Shown: piece after piece, positions 9,552 to 21,100 of the stretch | Position numbering within the stretch: the stretch's first letter is position 1 | Layout: each line of letters opens with the position of its first letter | Program-made: the position numbers and the translations under genes | Source of the DNA: Nemertoderma westbladi | Lineage: Eukaryota > Xenacoelomorpha > Nemertodermatida > Nemertodermatidae | DNA: 27,120 nucleotides | Reading direction: 5' to 3' | Assembly: GCA_032718475.1 (NCBI GenBank) | Contig: JAUCBJ010007873.1 | Location: 1-27,120, forward strand | Notes under the pieces: generated by a model | Databases searched by the model: none | Told to the model about the DNA's origin: nothing | What the model saw: only the letters and a program-made list of their open reading frames with translations

Positions 9552-11385
9552 CAGGTTGATGCCGTCAATGATGCTGAAGACAGCAGGAAATCATCCCAGG
9601 CATGGAGATCGATCAACTTGCTTGCTGGTCGAAAAAGCCAACCAACCACCAAGGTTAAGGCTGAATCACCAGCCGATCGCCTCAATGCAATGGTTGGAAG
9701 GCCCACTTTGAAAAGCTCCTCAATAATGACAGGGTATTGCCTGATAACTTTATAGAAGTAAAAGTGTCTGAGTCTGTACTCCCAGATATTCCCATTGGTG
9801 ATATCTCCTTTGCAGAAGTGAAGGCTGCTGCAAAGAGCATTAAGACCAATCGTGCCAGTGGAGTAGATGGTGTTCCCCCTGAGGTCTTTAAAATACCTGA
9901 ATGTTTAAAGCTCATCTATCCCATCATAGTAGACATGTACCGTACAACAAGAGTCCCACAAGAAATGAAAACAAATAAGTTGGTGCCAGTTCCCAAGAAA
10001 GGCAACCTAACACTCTATGGTTCTTTTCGGGGAATCTCATTGATCTCGATTGCTGCAAAACTATCAATAGAATTCTATTAAATCGCATCAGGGATCCCAT
10101 TGAGAGACTAATCCGTGGAAATCAGAATGGGTTCCGTAAAGGTCGTGGGACCATGGAGCCCATTTTGGCACTTAGAAGGATAATTGAAGAGTTATCAAAA
10201 AAGAAAGACAGGCATCTGGCTGTTATCTTTGTTGACTTCTTCAAGGCCTTTGATTCAGTCTCTCGCTCACGTATGTTCAGCATATTTTCATTATATGGGA
10301 TTCCTGATGAAATTATTGCAGCAATCAGATCAGTATACGATGGTTCGACAACATTTGTGTCTACTGTTGACGGTGACACAGAACCATTTGAAGTGTTATG
10401 GGGCGTCCTCCAGGGAGACACACTTGCACCATTCTTGTTCATAATTGTTGTTGACTATTTTCTACGCATGTCCTTAGATTATCATAATGATGATGGGGTG
10501 ATGATAACTCCTCCTACTGGTTCCAGAAGTCGAGGAAATCCTGCCAAGTACCTAACTGATCTAGACTTTGCTGATGACTTAGGAATACTCTCAGAATCAC
10601 TAGAGGGAGCCCAACGGCTCCTCAGCTCATTAGAACATGCTGCTTCTAGTGTTGGTTTTTTTATTAACTCTAGAAAGACCAAAATTTTGACAGTTAACTT
10701 TGAAAATACTCAGCAAGTCTCTGATCGGATGAGCATAAGCTCAAAAGATGGTATGCTTGAGCATGTGGACTTCTGTTACCTGGGATCATGGATCCGGAAG
10801 TCAGGTGAGGACCTTCGAATACGTAAGGGAAAGGCATGGGCAGCCTTGAATAGGCTTACCAGGATTTGGTAGTGAACGAGAATTAATCGGAAAGTTAAGG
10901 TCCGATTATTTAGAGCAGCAGTAGTTCCAGTACTCCTCTATGGGAGTCCATGCTGGGCTCTAACTGCTGAGGACACCAAATCTCTGGATGGCACATTCAC
11001 AAGAATGCTACGCCGGGTTCATTGTGTCAAGTACAATGCACACATCTCCAACCAGACACTATATAACATTGGAGGTGTCTCATTGGTTCCCCCAAGCTTG
11101 ACACAAGAACAAAATCGCCTCCGCTTTGCAGGACATTGCTTTCGCCGTGAGGACCAGCCAGTGCATAATCTTGTACTTTGGCAGCCTCATGGAGTGAATA
11201 AGCATGGTGGACAGCCCATGACTTTCTTGAGACGCATCTTAAAGGACACTGGCCTTGAAGATGCGGATGATCTAGCAAATGTCATGGGTGATAGGGAGTT
11301 GTGGCGGCGCAATTTTGTCGATAAGCCGGCACAGCATTCTTAAAAATGCAGCTGCAATGCAGCATGCCGATCCTAGTAGTAGTAG
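9552..11385 (+). mobile_element. RTE-like LINE, 5'-truncated, inactivated
   Basis: The sequence encodes the linker, reverse transcriptase and C-terminal tail of a non-LTR retrotransposon, without the endonuclease domain. In order: DAEDSRKSSQAWRSINLL with an S-P-A-D-R-L block (9557-9690); a frame change to HFEKLLN and the RT N-terminus (to about 10062); a second frame change leading to NQNGFRKGRGTMEPILAL; motif A FVDFFKAFDS (from about 10228); motif B QGDTLAPFLF; motif C FADD at 10567-10578; then CYLGSW. Two adjacent in-frame stops, TAG TGA, at 10870-10875 interrupt the protein. The same frame then continues to RLRFAGHCFRRED and ends at TAA 11341-11343. A 3' UTR of about 30 nt leads to a (TAG)n tail (11374-11385), as in RTE-type LINEs. 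Two frameshifts and two stops show it is dead. Clade is inferred from motif style. Confidence 0.88.
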
Positions 11386-11392
11386 TTTCCTA
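11386..11392 (+). repeat. Candidate 3' target-site duplication of the RTE-like LINE
   Basis: TTTCCTA directly after the (TAG)n tail repeats the 7-mer at 9545-9551. It fits target-primed reverse transcription with a short duplication. Confidence 0.55.
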
Positions 11393-11662
11393 AATTGCAC
11401 TATTTTTTAAATCCACTAAACACTTCTAGAATATGTCTGAGTATTCTCCATTAATGATAGCCATTGTATGCTTGCAAAGAGTAATTATTATCTCACTTAC
11501 AGTTAGTAACTGTAATTAATAGCATAAAGAGCTAAATATTAATGTAATTAATATTCCTAAACATTGAAGTACTCTATATTAATGCTAATACCTGGCAAGT
11601 TGATACAATATAACATAATGACGTAAATAATTGTGTGAATAAGGACACCACTAATTAGCGTT
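11393..11662. other. Unassigned AT-rich DNA
   Basis: No gene or element recognised. The stretch is rich in short ATTAAT and TAATTA words. Confidence 0.5.
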
Positions 11663-11778
11663 TATAACTCTTGTTTATTTATGTAAACCTCCCTCGCTGC
11701 GCTCACTCGGTTCATAAATAAACTCGGGTCACAACGCTGCAAAGTGCTACTTTTCCCACAATGAAGTACCGAGTTATA
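11663..11778. repeat. MITE-like inverted-repeat element with inner hairpin
   Basis: Outer 8-bp arms TATAACTC (11663-11670) and GAGTTATA (11771-11778) enclose an inner stem. GTTTATTTATG (11673-11683) pairs perfectly with CATAAATAAAC (11713-11723), extended by AACC/GGTT after a two-base bulge. The loop holds CCTCGCTGCGCTCACTC, similar in core to the loop of the hairpin at 6840-6969. No coding capacity. The outer boundary is uncertain and no target duplication is obvious. Confidence 0.5.
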
Positions 11779-11875
11779 TTAGCCATGACCATTAAAACAC
11801 ATAAGATAAATATAAGTTCACATAACTGTAGTTAGCTAAGTGATATTCGATACACATGATTCACCAAGGTTTGGT

Positions 11876-12189
11876 TGATCAGCTGATGGCAGCCAGCTGA
11901 TCGGTAGGTTTCGCCCCGCAGCTGAAGGTATTCTCAGGAGGCCAAGCCAGGAAATGTAGTGAGAAATTCACAAAGGGAGATAGAACGGATATTGAATGAT
12001 TGAAGAGAGAGGTATGTTGGTAACTAGCTACTGGGAAACGAAGCAGCACCACAAACTTACGCCAATCACGTTTCTGCTTGTTGACAGCGGGCTTGCGTGT
12101 TTGAATGTAATACACTTCAAGCCTTTCCAAGACTGGCCGCAAGCTGCGGGGCGAAACCTACCGATCAGCTGGCTGCTGTCAGTTGATCA
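11876..12189. mobile_element. 314-bp non-autonomous element with 48-bp TIRs
   Basis: The left end (11876-11923) and the right end (12142-12189) are inverted complements over 48 bp with only three mismatches, at TIR positions 7, 12 and 13. The shared sequence starts TGATCA, includes CAGCCAGCTGATCGGTAGG and ends GCCCCGCAGCT. The 218 bp between the arms are not symmetric and have no recognisable protein. GTTGATCA occurs in direct orientation at both edges (11874-11881 and 12182-12189), which could be an 8-bp target duplication of the hAT type. However, TGATCA is itself a palindrome, so it may instead be the tip of the TIR. This fits a MITE. The family is unknown to me. Confidence 0.8.
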
Positions 12190-12550
12190 CTGATTGCTTG
12201 TAACGTCTAGGCCTTAATTGTTTACATACTTTGGTATTAACACACCTACCGGTAAGGTTTTTTACGTAACGTGCTTGATAATAAATGAATATAATTATTA
12301 ATTATTGGTTTTCAAGCTTCTACTTCAATAAATTCCTTAAAGTTACGAGTATATGTGGCGGGTTTTGGGTAACACTCACTTTATTTTACACTTCTGAAAT
12401 ATTAGTAAGATAAAGTTATAATTAAAATTATTTTGAGATTGATTACTGGATGTTTTACTCTTACTGGGATAAAAATTCGATATAATCAAAACATTTCCTT
12501 TCTGCTGGAAATGTTTATCAGATATTCAACAAATTTACTTATATTCTTCA
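12190..12550. other. Unassigned AT-rich DNA
   Basis: No gene recognised. One ACCGGT lies at 12248-12253. Confidence 0.5.
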
Positions 12551-12634
12551 GGATCCCGTTCCAAAAGAAGTCGGGATCGGTACCGGGATTCCATTTTTCA
12601 TCGGGATCCAGGTTATTCGGGATCGGGATCCCGT
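12551..12634. repeat. Degenerate CGGGATC repeat
   Basis: CGGGAT or its complement recurs at about 12551, 12572, 12584, 12602, 12619 and 12625. The tract ends in the perfect 10-bp palindrome CGGGATCCCG at 12624-12633. Spacing is irregular. It is a decayed GGGATC-type simple repeat with no coding evidence. Confidence 0.65.
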
Positions 12635-12820
12635 GTAAACACTAACCTAGAAATATAATAACTTATTCGGCTCCAAAAAGCAGGACGTCTGCATCCAAGT
12701 GCAATTCTTGGGGAAAATATATTTAAGAAGAAATTCGTAATATAAAATCTCAATAAAGCACAAAGTCATGACAAAAAAAACAGACAAAATATAAACTGCA
12801 TTAAATTATCAATACAGGAT
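12635..12820. other. Sequence downstream of the NAA10-like gene
   Basis: This AT-rich spacer lies 3' of the minus-strand exon's poly(A) signal. It would hold the end of the 3' UTR and the cleavage site, probably near 12795-12810. No other gene is seen. Confidence 0.45.
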
Positions 12821-12826
12821 TTTATT
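12821..12826 (-). promoter_or_regulatory. Poly(A) signal AATAAA for the NAA10-like gene
   Basis: Canonical AATAAA on the minus strand (TTTATT on plus), 33 nt beyond the TGA stop of the exon at 12860-13265. It implies a very short 3' UTR. The hexamer is common in AT-rich DNA, so its use is an inference from position. Confidence 0.6.
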
Positions 12827-12859
12827 TAACTAATTTATCCTACTGGGAAGCCACCCTAC

Positions 12860-13265
12860 TCAACCCGGGATGTTTAGAGTTGTCGGTTCGAGTTGTAACG
12901 ACGGACTTCCGGTGGTCTGGGTGTCTTTACCGGGGGACCTAACTGAACTGTCTGGGTCGCCATCCATACCAAGCGGCTTCTTTTTTTTACCTTTCTTTTT
13001 CTTCCTCTTCCCCGCGGGCTGTGTCTCCAGACTGTCAGCCCCCGGTTCTACGTATACTTCAACCTCCTCCGCCCCCCGGCAGTCCTCGGCCAACTGTAAC
13101 TCCTCCAGCCTCTTATTAACTTTGTCTAGAACCTGTTCGCTGTGGTTGGTGGCGCTCCTCGTTGCTATGGCTACGGCTGGGTTTTCTATAAGGTAGTCAA
13201 GGTAACGCCGCATTGCGTAGGCGTCCTCACCGTCAGCGTAATACTTGGGTTCGATTTCGGTGATA
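12860..13265 (-). CDS. NAA10/ARD1-like N-terminal acetyltransferase, last coding exon
   Basis: NAA10 is the catalytic subunit of NatA. With NAA15 it acetylates the N-termini of nascent proteins at the ribosome. This exon encodes ITEIEPKYYADGEDAYAMRR at its start. The block EPKYYADGEDAYAM is a signature at the C-terminal edge of the NAA10 GNAT domain, so the acetyl-CoA-binding core must lie in upstream exons. An AG acceptor after a T-rich stretch (ATTAATTTAG on the minus strand) lies directly before it. It gives a split codon, with one base of that codon in this exon. The remaining ~115 residues are a low-complexity tail, with a predicted helix around NKRLEELQ, a lysine block (KRKKKKGKKKK) and a Ser/Pro/Thr-rich end before TGA. 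Human NAA10 also has a disordered tail but not this lysine block. In total 134 residues are visible, from a protein usually of about 200-235. Upstream exons would be at higher coordinates; none was recognised in the window. Confidence 0.82.
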
Positions 13266-13805
13266 CTAAATTAATAAAACAATTAATTAATTAAATAAAA
13301 TATAAGAGCAGGAAGCCATGCAGACGGCGTTACAAACCAAGTTGTGGATCGGAAATACTAATAAATACACAACATTCTAGAACGTATTGTTTATCTCGAA
13401 TAAGTAGCTGTGCAACAACGGTACCGGTATGCCTATACAATATCTCTATCTCTTAGCTATTCATATATAAATGTCCCAGACATTGTGTATTTATTAAATA
13501 GAATAGATGGCCTACAGAGAACGTTAACTCTTGCAATCTTTGACCTCAATGGATGAACACAGACATTATTATATATTTTAGAATCTTTGTAACGCAAGCT
13601 TTATTTGAACACTTTTTAAACGCCTCAATAAAAATTTATAGCCAACATCTGAGACCAGCTAAGAAATCCGAATATGTTAACTGTAAATAACTTCTGGAGA
13701 TGCTTTAAAGGAATGAAATACCAACTATTTCTTTAAATTTCAAATAGTTATATTTTATAAGTTTTGTAATGTTAATATTTTGGAATAAAACTACCTCATT
13801 CATAA
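13266..13805. other. Probable intron of the NAA10-like gene, unique part
   Basis: AT-rich sequence between the splice acceptor and the satellite. I looked on the minus strand for the preceding NAA10 exon (the RKSNRAAL region) and saw none. One ACCGGT lies at 13423-13428. No other feature can be supported. Confidence 0.5.
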
Positions 13806-16800
13806 TAGCGAGACGTACTTACTGAAACAGGAGTTGGTTCATATACAGAGAGAGAGAGGTCGGCTCTATTACTGACACGAACGTGTAGCGAGACGTACTT
13901 ACTGAAACAGGAGTTGGTTCATATATATACAGAGAGGGCGGCTCTATTACTGACACGAACGTGTAGCGAGACGTACTTACTGAAACAGGAGTTGGTTCAT
14001 ATAGAGAGAGAGAGGGCGGCTCTATTACTGACACGAACGTGTAGGGAGACGCGACTTACTGAAACAGGAGTTGTCTCATGTAGAGAGAGAGGGCGGCTCT
14101 ATTACTGACACGAATGTGTAGCGAGACGAACTTACTGAAACAGGAGTTGGTTCATGTAGAGAGAGAGGGCGGCTCTATTACTGACACGAACGTGTAGCGA
14201 GACGTACTTACTGAAACAGGAGTTGGTTCATATAGAGAGAGAGAGGGCGGCTCTATTACTGACACGAACGTGTAGCGATACGTACTTACTGAAACAGGAT
14301 TTGGTTCATATACTTACTGAAACAGGAGTTGGTTCATATAGAGAGAGAGGGCGGCTCTATTACTGACACGAACGTGTAGCGAGACGTACTTACTGAAACT
14401 GGAGTTGGTTCATATAGAGAGAGAGAGGGCGGCTCTATTACTGACACGAACGTGTAGCGATACGTACTTACTGAAACAGGAGTTGGTTCATATAGAGAGA
14501 GAGAGGGCGGCTCTATTACTGACATGAACGTGTAGCGATACGTACTTACTGAAACAGGAGTTGGTTCATATAGAGAGAGAGAGGGCGGCTCTATTACTGA
14601 CACGAACGTGTAGCGATACGTACTTACTGAAACAGGATTTGGTTCATATACTTACTGAAACAGGAGTTGGTTCATGTAGAGAGAGAGGGTGGCTCTATTA
14701 CTGACACGAACGTGTAGCGAGACGTACTTACTGAAACAGGAGTTGGTTCATGTAGAGAGAGAGGGCGGCTCTATTACTGACACGAACGTGTAGCGAGACG
14801 TACTTACTGAAACAGGAGTTGGTTCATATAGAGAGAGAGAGGGCGGCTCTATTACTGACATGAACGTGTAGCGATACGTACTTACTGAAACAGGAGTTGG
14901 TTCATATACTTACTGAAACAGGAGTTGGTTCATATAGAGAGAGAGGGCGGCTCTATTACTGACACGAATGTGTAGCGAGACGTACTTACTGAAACAGGAG
15001 TTGGTTCATATACAGAGAGAGAGGGCGGCTCTATTACTGACACGAACGTGTAGCGAGACGTACTTACTGAAACAGGAGTTGATTCATATACAGAGAGGGC
15101 GGCTCTATTACTGACACGAACGTGTAGCGAGACGTACTTACTGAAACAGGAGTTGGTTCATATAGAGAGAGAGGGCGGCTCTATTACTGACACGAACGTG
15201 TAGCGAGACGTACTTACTGAAACAGGAGTTGGTTCATGTAGAGAGAGAGGGCGGCTCTATTACTGACACGAACGTGTAGCGAGACGTACTTACTGAAACA
15301 GGAGTTGGTTCATATAGAGAGAGAGAGGGCGGCTCTATTACTGACACGAATGTGTAGCGAGACGAACTTACTGAAACAGGAGTTGGTTCATGTAGAGAGA
15401 GAGGGCGGCTCTATTACTAACACGAACGTGTAGCGAGACGTACTTACTGAAACAGGAGTTGGTTCATGTAGAGAGAGAGGGCGGCTCTATTACTGACACG
15501 AACGTGTAGCGAGACGAACTTACTGAAACAGGAGTTGGTTCATATAGAGAGAGAGAGAGGGCGGCTCTATTACTGACACGAATGTGTAGCGAGACGAACT
15601 TCCTGAAACAGGAGTTGGTTCATGTAGAGAGAGAGGGCGGCTCTATTACTGACACGAACGTGTAGCGAGACGTACTTACTGAAACAGGAGTTGGTTCATA
15701 TAGAGAGAGAGAGGGCGGCTCTATTACTGACACGAACGTGTAGCGAGACGTACTTACTGAAACAGGAGTTGGTTCATATAGAGAGAGAGAGGGCGGCTCT
15801 ATTACTGACACGAACGTGTAGCGAGACGTACTTACTGAAACAGGAGTTGGTTCATGTAGAGAGAGAGGGCGGCTCTATTACTGACACGAACGTGTAGCGA
15901 GACGAACTTACTGAAACAGGAGTTGGTTCATATAGAGAGAGAGAGGGCGGCTCTATTACTGACACGAACGTGTAGCGATACGTACTTACTGAAACAGGAT
16001 TTGGTTCATATACTTACTGAAACAGGAGTTGGTTCATATAGAGAGAGAGGGCGGCTCTATTACTGACACGAACGTGTAGCGAGACGTACTTACTGAAACA
16101 GGAGTTGGTTCATATAGAGAGAGAGAGGGCGGCTCTATTACTGACACGAACGTGTAGCGATACGTACTTACTGAAACAGGAGTTGGTTCATATACTTACT
16201 GAAACAGGAGTTGGTTCATATATAGAGAGAGGGTGGCTCTATTACTGACACGAACGTGTAGCGAGACGTACTTACTGAAACAGGAGTTGGTTCATGTAGA
16301 GAGAGAGGGCGGCTCTATTACTGACACGAACGTGTAGCGAGACGTACTTACTGAAACAGGAGTTGGTTCATATAGAGAGAGAGAGGGCGGCTCTATTACT
16401 GACATGAACGTGTAGCGATACGTACTTACTGAAACAGGAGTTGGTTCATATACTTACTGAAACAGGAGTTGGTTCATATAGAGAGAGAGGGCGGCTCTAT
16501 TACTGACACGAATGTGTAGCGAGACGTACTTACTGAAACAGGAGTTGGTTCATATACAGAGAGAGAGGGCGGCTCTATTACTGACACGAACGTGTAGCGA
16601 GACGTACTTACTGAAACAGGAGTTGATTCATATACAGAGAGGGCGGCTCTATTACTGACACGAACGTGTAGCGAGACGTACTTACTGAAACAGGAGTTGG
16701 TTCATATAGAGAGAGAGGGCGGCTCTATTACTGACACGAACGTGTAGCGAGACGTACTTACTGAAACAGGAGTTGGTTCATGTAGAGAGAGAGGGCGGCT

Positions 16801-18120
16801 CTATTACTGACACGAACGTGTAGCGAGACGTACTTACTGAAACAGGAGTTGGTTCATATAGAGAGAGAGAGGGCGGCTCTATTACTGACACGAATGTGTA
16901 GCGAGACGAACTTACTGAAACAGGAGTTGGTTCATGTAGAGAGAGAGAGAGGGCGGCTCTATTACTAACATGAACGTGTAGCGAGACGTACTTACTGAAA
17001 CAGGAGTTGGTTCATGTAGAGAGAGAGGGCGGCTCTATTACTGACACGAACGTGTAGCGAGACGAACTTACTGAAACAGGAGTTGGTTCATATAGAGAGA
17101 GAGAGGGCGGCTCTATTACTGACACGAATGTGTAGCGAGACGAACTTCCTGAAACAGGAGTTGGTTCATGTAGAGAGAGAGAGGGCGGCTCTATTACTGA
17201 CACGAACGTGTAGCGAGACGTACTTACTGAAACAGGAGTTGGTTCATATAGAGAGAGAAAGGGCGGCTCTATTACTGACACGAACGTGTAGCGAGACGTA
17301 CTTACTGAAACAGGAGTTGGTTCATGTAGAGAGAGAGGGCGGCTCTATTACTGACACGAACGTGTAGCGAGACGAACTTACTGAAACAGGAGTTGGTTCA
17401 TATAGAGAGAGAGAGGGCGGCTCTATTACTGACACGAACGTGTAGCGATACGTACTTACTGAAACAGGATTTGGTTCATATACTTACTGAAACAGGAGTT
17501 GGTTCATATAGAGAGAGAGGGCGGCTCTATTACTGACACGAACGTGTAGCGAGACGTACTTACTGAAACAGGAGTTGGTTCATATAGAGAGAGAGAGGGC
17601 GGCTCTATTACTGACACGAACGTGTAGCGATACGTACTTACTGAAACAGGAGTTGGTTCATATACTTACTGAAACAGGAGTTGGTTCATATATAGAGAGA
17701 GGGTGGCTCTATTACTGACACGAACGTGTAGCGAGACGTACTTACTGAAACAGGAGTTGGTTCATATAGAGAGAGAGAGGGCGGCTCTATTACTGACACG
17801 AACGTGTAGCGAGACGTACTTACTGAAACAGGAGTTGGTTCATGTAGAGAGAGAGGGCGGCTCTATTACTGACACGAACGTGTAGCGAGACGAACTTACT
17901 GAAACAGGAGTTGGTTCATATGTAGAGAGAGAGCGGCTCTATTACTGACACGAACGTGTAGCGAGACGTACTTACTGAAACAGGAGTTGGTTCATATAGA
18001 GAGAGAGAGGGCGGCTCTATTACTGACACGAACGTGTAGCGAGACGTACTTACTGAAACAGGAGTTGGTTCATATAGAGAGAGAGAGGGCGGCTCTATTA
18101 CTGACACGAACGTGTAGGGA

Positions 18121-21100
18121 GACGCGACTTACTGAAACAGGAGTTGGCTCATGTAGAGAGAGAGGGCGGCTCTATTACTGACACGAATGTGTAGCGAGAC
18201 GAACTTACTGAAACAGGAGTTGGTTCATGTAGAGAGAGAGGGCGGCTCTATTACTGACACGAACGTGTAGCGAGACGTACTTACTGAAACAGGAGTTGGT
18301 TCATATAGAGAGAGAGAGGGCGGCTCTATTACTGACACGAACGTGTAGCGATACGTACTTACTGAAACAGGATTTGGTTCATATACTTACTGAAACAGGA
18401 GTTGGTTCATATAGAGAGAGAGGGCGGCTCTATTACTGACACGAACGTGTAGCGAGACGTACTTACTGAAACAGGAGTTGGTTCATATAGAGAGAGAGAA
18501 GGCAGCTCTATTACTGACACGAACGTGTAGCGATACGTACTTACTGAAACAGGAGTTGGTTCATATACTTACTGAAACAGGAGTTGGTTCATATATAGAG
18601 AGAAGGTGGCTCTATTACTGACACGAACGTGTAGCGAGACGTACTTACTGAAACAGGAGTTGGTTCATGTAGAGAGAGAGGGCGGCTCTATTACTGACAC
18701 GAACGTGTAGCGAGACGTACTTACTGAAACAGGAGTTGGTTCATATAGAGAGAGAGAGGGCGGCTCTATTACTGACACGAACGTGTAGCGATACGTACTT
18801 ACTGAAACAGGAGTTGGTTCATATACTTACTGAAACAGGAGTTGGTTCATATAGAGAGAGAGGGTGGCTCTATTACTGACACGAACGTGTAGCGAGACGT
18901 ACTTACTGAAACAGGAGTTGGTTCATGTAGAGAGAGAGGGCGGCTCTATTACTGACACGAACGTGTAGCGAGACGTACTTACTGAAACAGGAGTTGGTTC
19001 ATATAGAGAGAGAGAGGGCGGCTCTATTACTGACATGAACGTGTAGCGATACGTACTTACTGAAACAGGAGTTGGTTCATATACTTACTGAAACAGGAGT
19101 TGGTTCATATAGAGAGAGAGGGCGGCTCTATTACTGACACGAATGTGTAGCGAGACGTACTTACTGAAACAGGAGTTGGTTCATATACAGAGAGAGAGGG
19201 CGGCTCTATTACTGACACGAACGTGTAGCGAGACGTACTTACTGAAACAGGAGTTGATTCATATACAGAGAGGGCGGCTCTATTACTGACACGAACGTGT
19301 AGCGAGACGTACTTACTGAAACAGGAGTTGGTTCATATAGAGAGAGAGGGCGGCTCTATTACTGACACGAACGTGTAGCGAGACGTACTTACTGAAACAG
19401 GAGTTGGTTCATGTAGAGAGAGAGGGCGGCTCTATTACTGACACGAACGTGTAGCGAGACGTACTTACTGAAACAGGAGTTGGTTCATATAGAGAGAGAG
19501 AGGGCGGCTCTATTACTGACACGAATGTGTAGCGAGACGAACTTACTGAAACAGGAGTTGGTTCATGTAGAGAGAGAGGGCGGCTCTATTACTAACACGA
19601 ACGTGTAGCGAGACGTACTTACTGAAACAGGAGTTGGTTCATGTAGAGAGAGAGGGCGGCTCTATTACTGACACGAACGTGTAGCGAGACGAACTTACTG
19701 AAACAGGAGTTGGTTCATATAGAGAGAGAGGGCGGCTCTATTACTGACACGAACGTGTAGCGAGACGTACTTACTGAAACAGGAGTTGGTTCATATAGAG
19801 AGAGAGAGGGCGGCTCTATTACTGACACGAACGTGTAGCGAGACGTACTTACTGAAACAGGAGTTGGTTCATGTAGAGAGAGAGGGCGGCTCTATTACTG
19901 ACACGAACGTGTAGCGAGACGAACTTACTGAAACAGGAGTTGGTTCATATAGAGAGAGAGAGGGCGGCTCTATTACTGACACGAACGTGTAGCGATACGT
20001 ACTTACTGAAACAGGATTTGGTTCATATACTTACTGAAACAGGAGTTGGTTCATATAGAGAGAGAGGGCGGCTCTATTACTGACACGAACGTGTAGCGAG
20101 ACGTACTTACTGAAACAGGAGTTGGTTCATATAGAGAGAGAGAGGGCGGCTCTATTACTGACACGAACGTGTAGCGATACGTACTTACTGAAACAGGAGT
20201 TGGTTCATATACTTACTGAAACAGGAGTTGGTTCATATATAGAGAGAGGGTGGCTCTATTACTGACACGAACGTGTAGCGAGACGTACTTACTGAAACAG
20301 GAGTTGGTTCATGTAGAGAGAGAGGGCGGCTCTATTACTGACACGAACGTGTAGCGAGACGTACTTACTGAAACAGGAGTTGGTTCATATAGAGAGAGAG
20401 AGGGCGGCTCTATTACTGACATGAACGTGTAGCGATACGTACTTACTGAAACAGGAGTTGGTTCATATACTTACTGAAACAGGAGTTGGTTCATATAGAG
20501 AGAGAGGGCGGCTCTATTACTGACACGAATGTGTAGCGAGACGTACTTACTGAAACAGGAGTTGGTTCATATACAGAGAGAGAGGGCGGCTCTATTACTG
20601 ACACGAACGTGTAGCGAGACGTACTTACTGAAACAGGAGTTGATTCATATACAGAGAGGGCGGCTCTATTACTGACACGAACGTGTAGCGAGACGTACTT
20701 ACTGAAACAGGAGTTGGTTCATATAGAGAGAGAGGGCGGCTCTATTACTGACACGAACGTGTAGCGAGACGTACTTACTGAAACAGGAGTTGGTTCATGT
20801 AGAGAGAGAGGGCGGCTCTATTACTGACACGAACGTGTAGCGAGACGTACTTACTGAAACAGGAGTTGGTTCATATAGAGAGAGAGAGGGCGGCTCTATT
20901 ACTGACACGAATGTGTAGCGAGACGAACTTACTGAAACAGGAGTTGGTTCATGTAGAGAGAGAGGGCGGCTCTATTACTAACATGAACGTGTAGCGAGAC
21001 GTACTTACTGAAACAGGAGTTGGTTCATGTAGAGAGAGAGGGCGGCTCTATTACTGACACGAACGTGTAGCGAGACGAACTTACTGAAACAGGAGTTGGT

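Noticed and set aside
12870-13196. Plus-strand 108-codon frame opposite the NAA10-like exon
   Set aside because: It is the antisense shadow of a well-supported minus-strand exon. Its Phe-rich run mirrors the lysine block.
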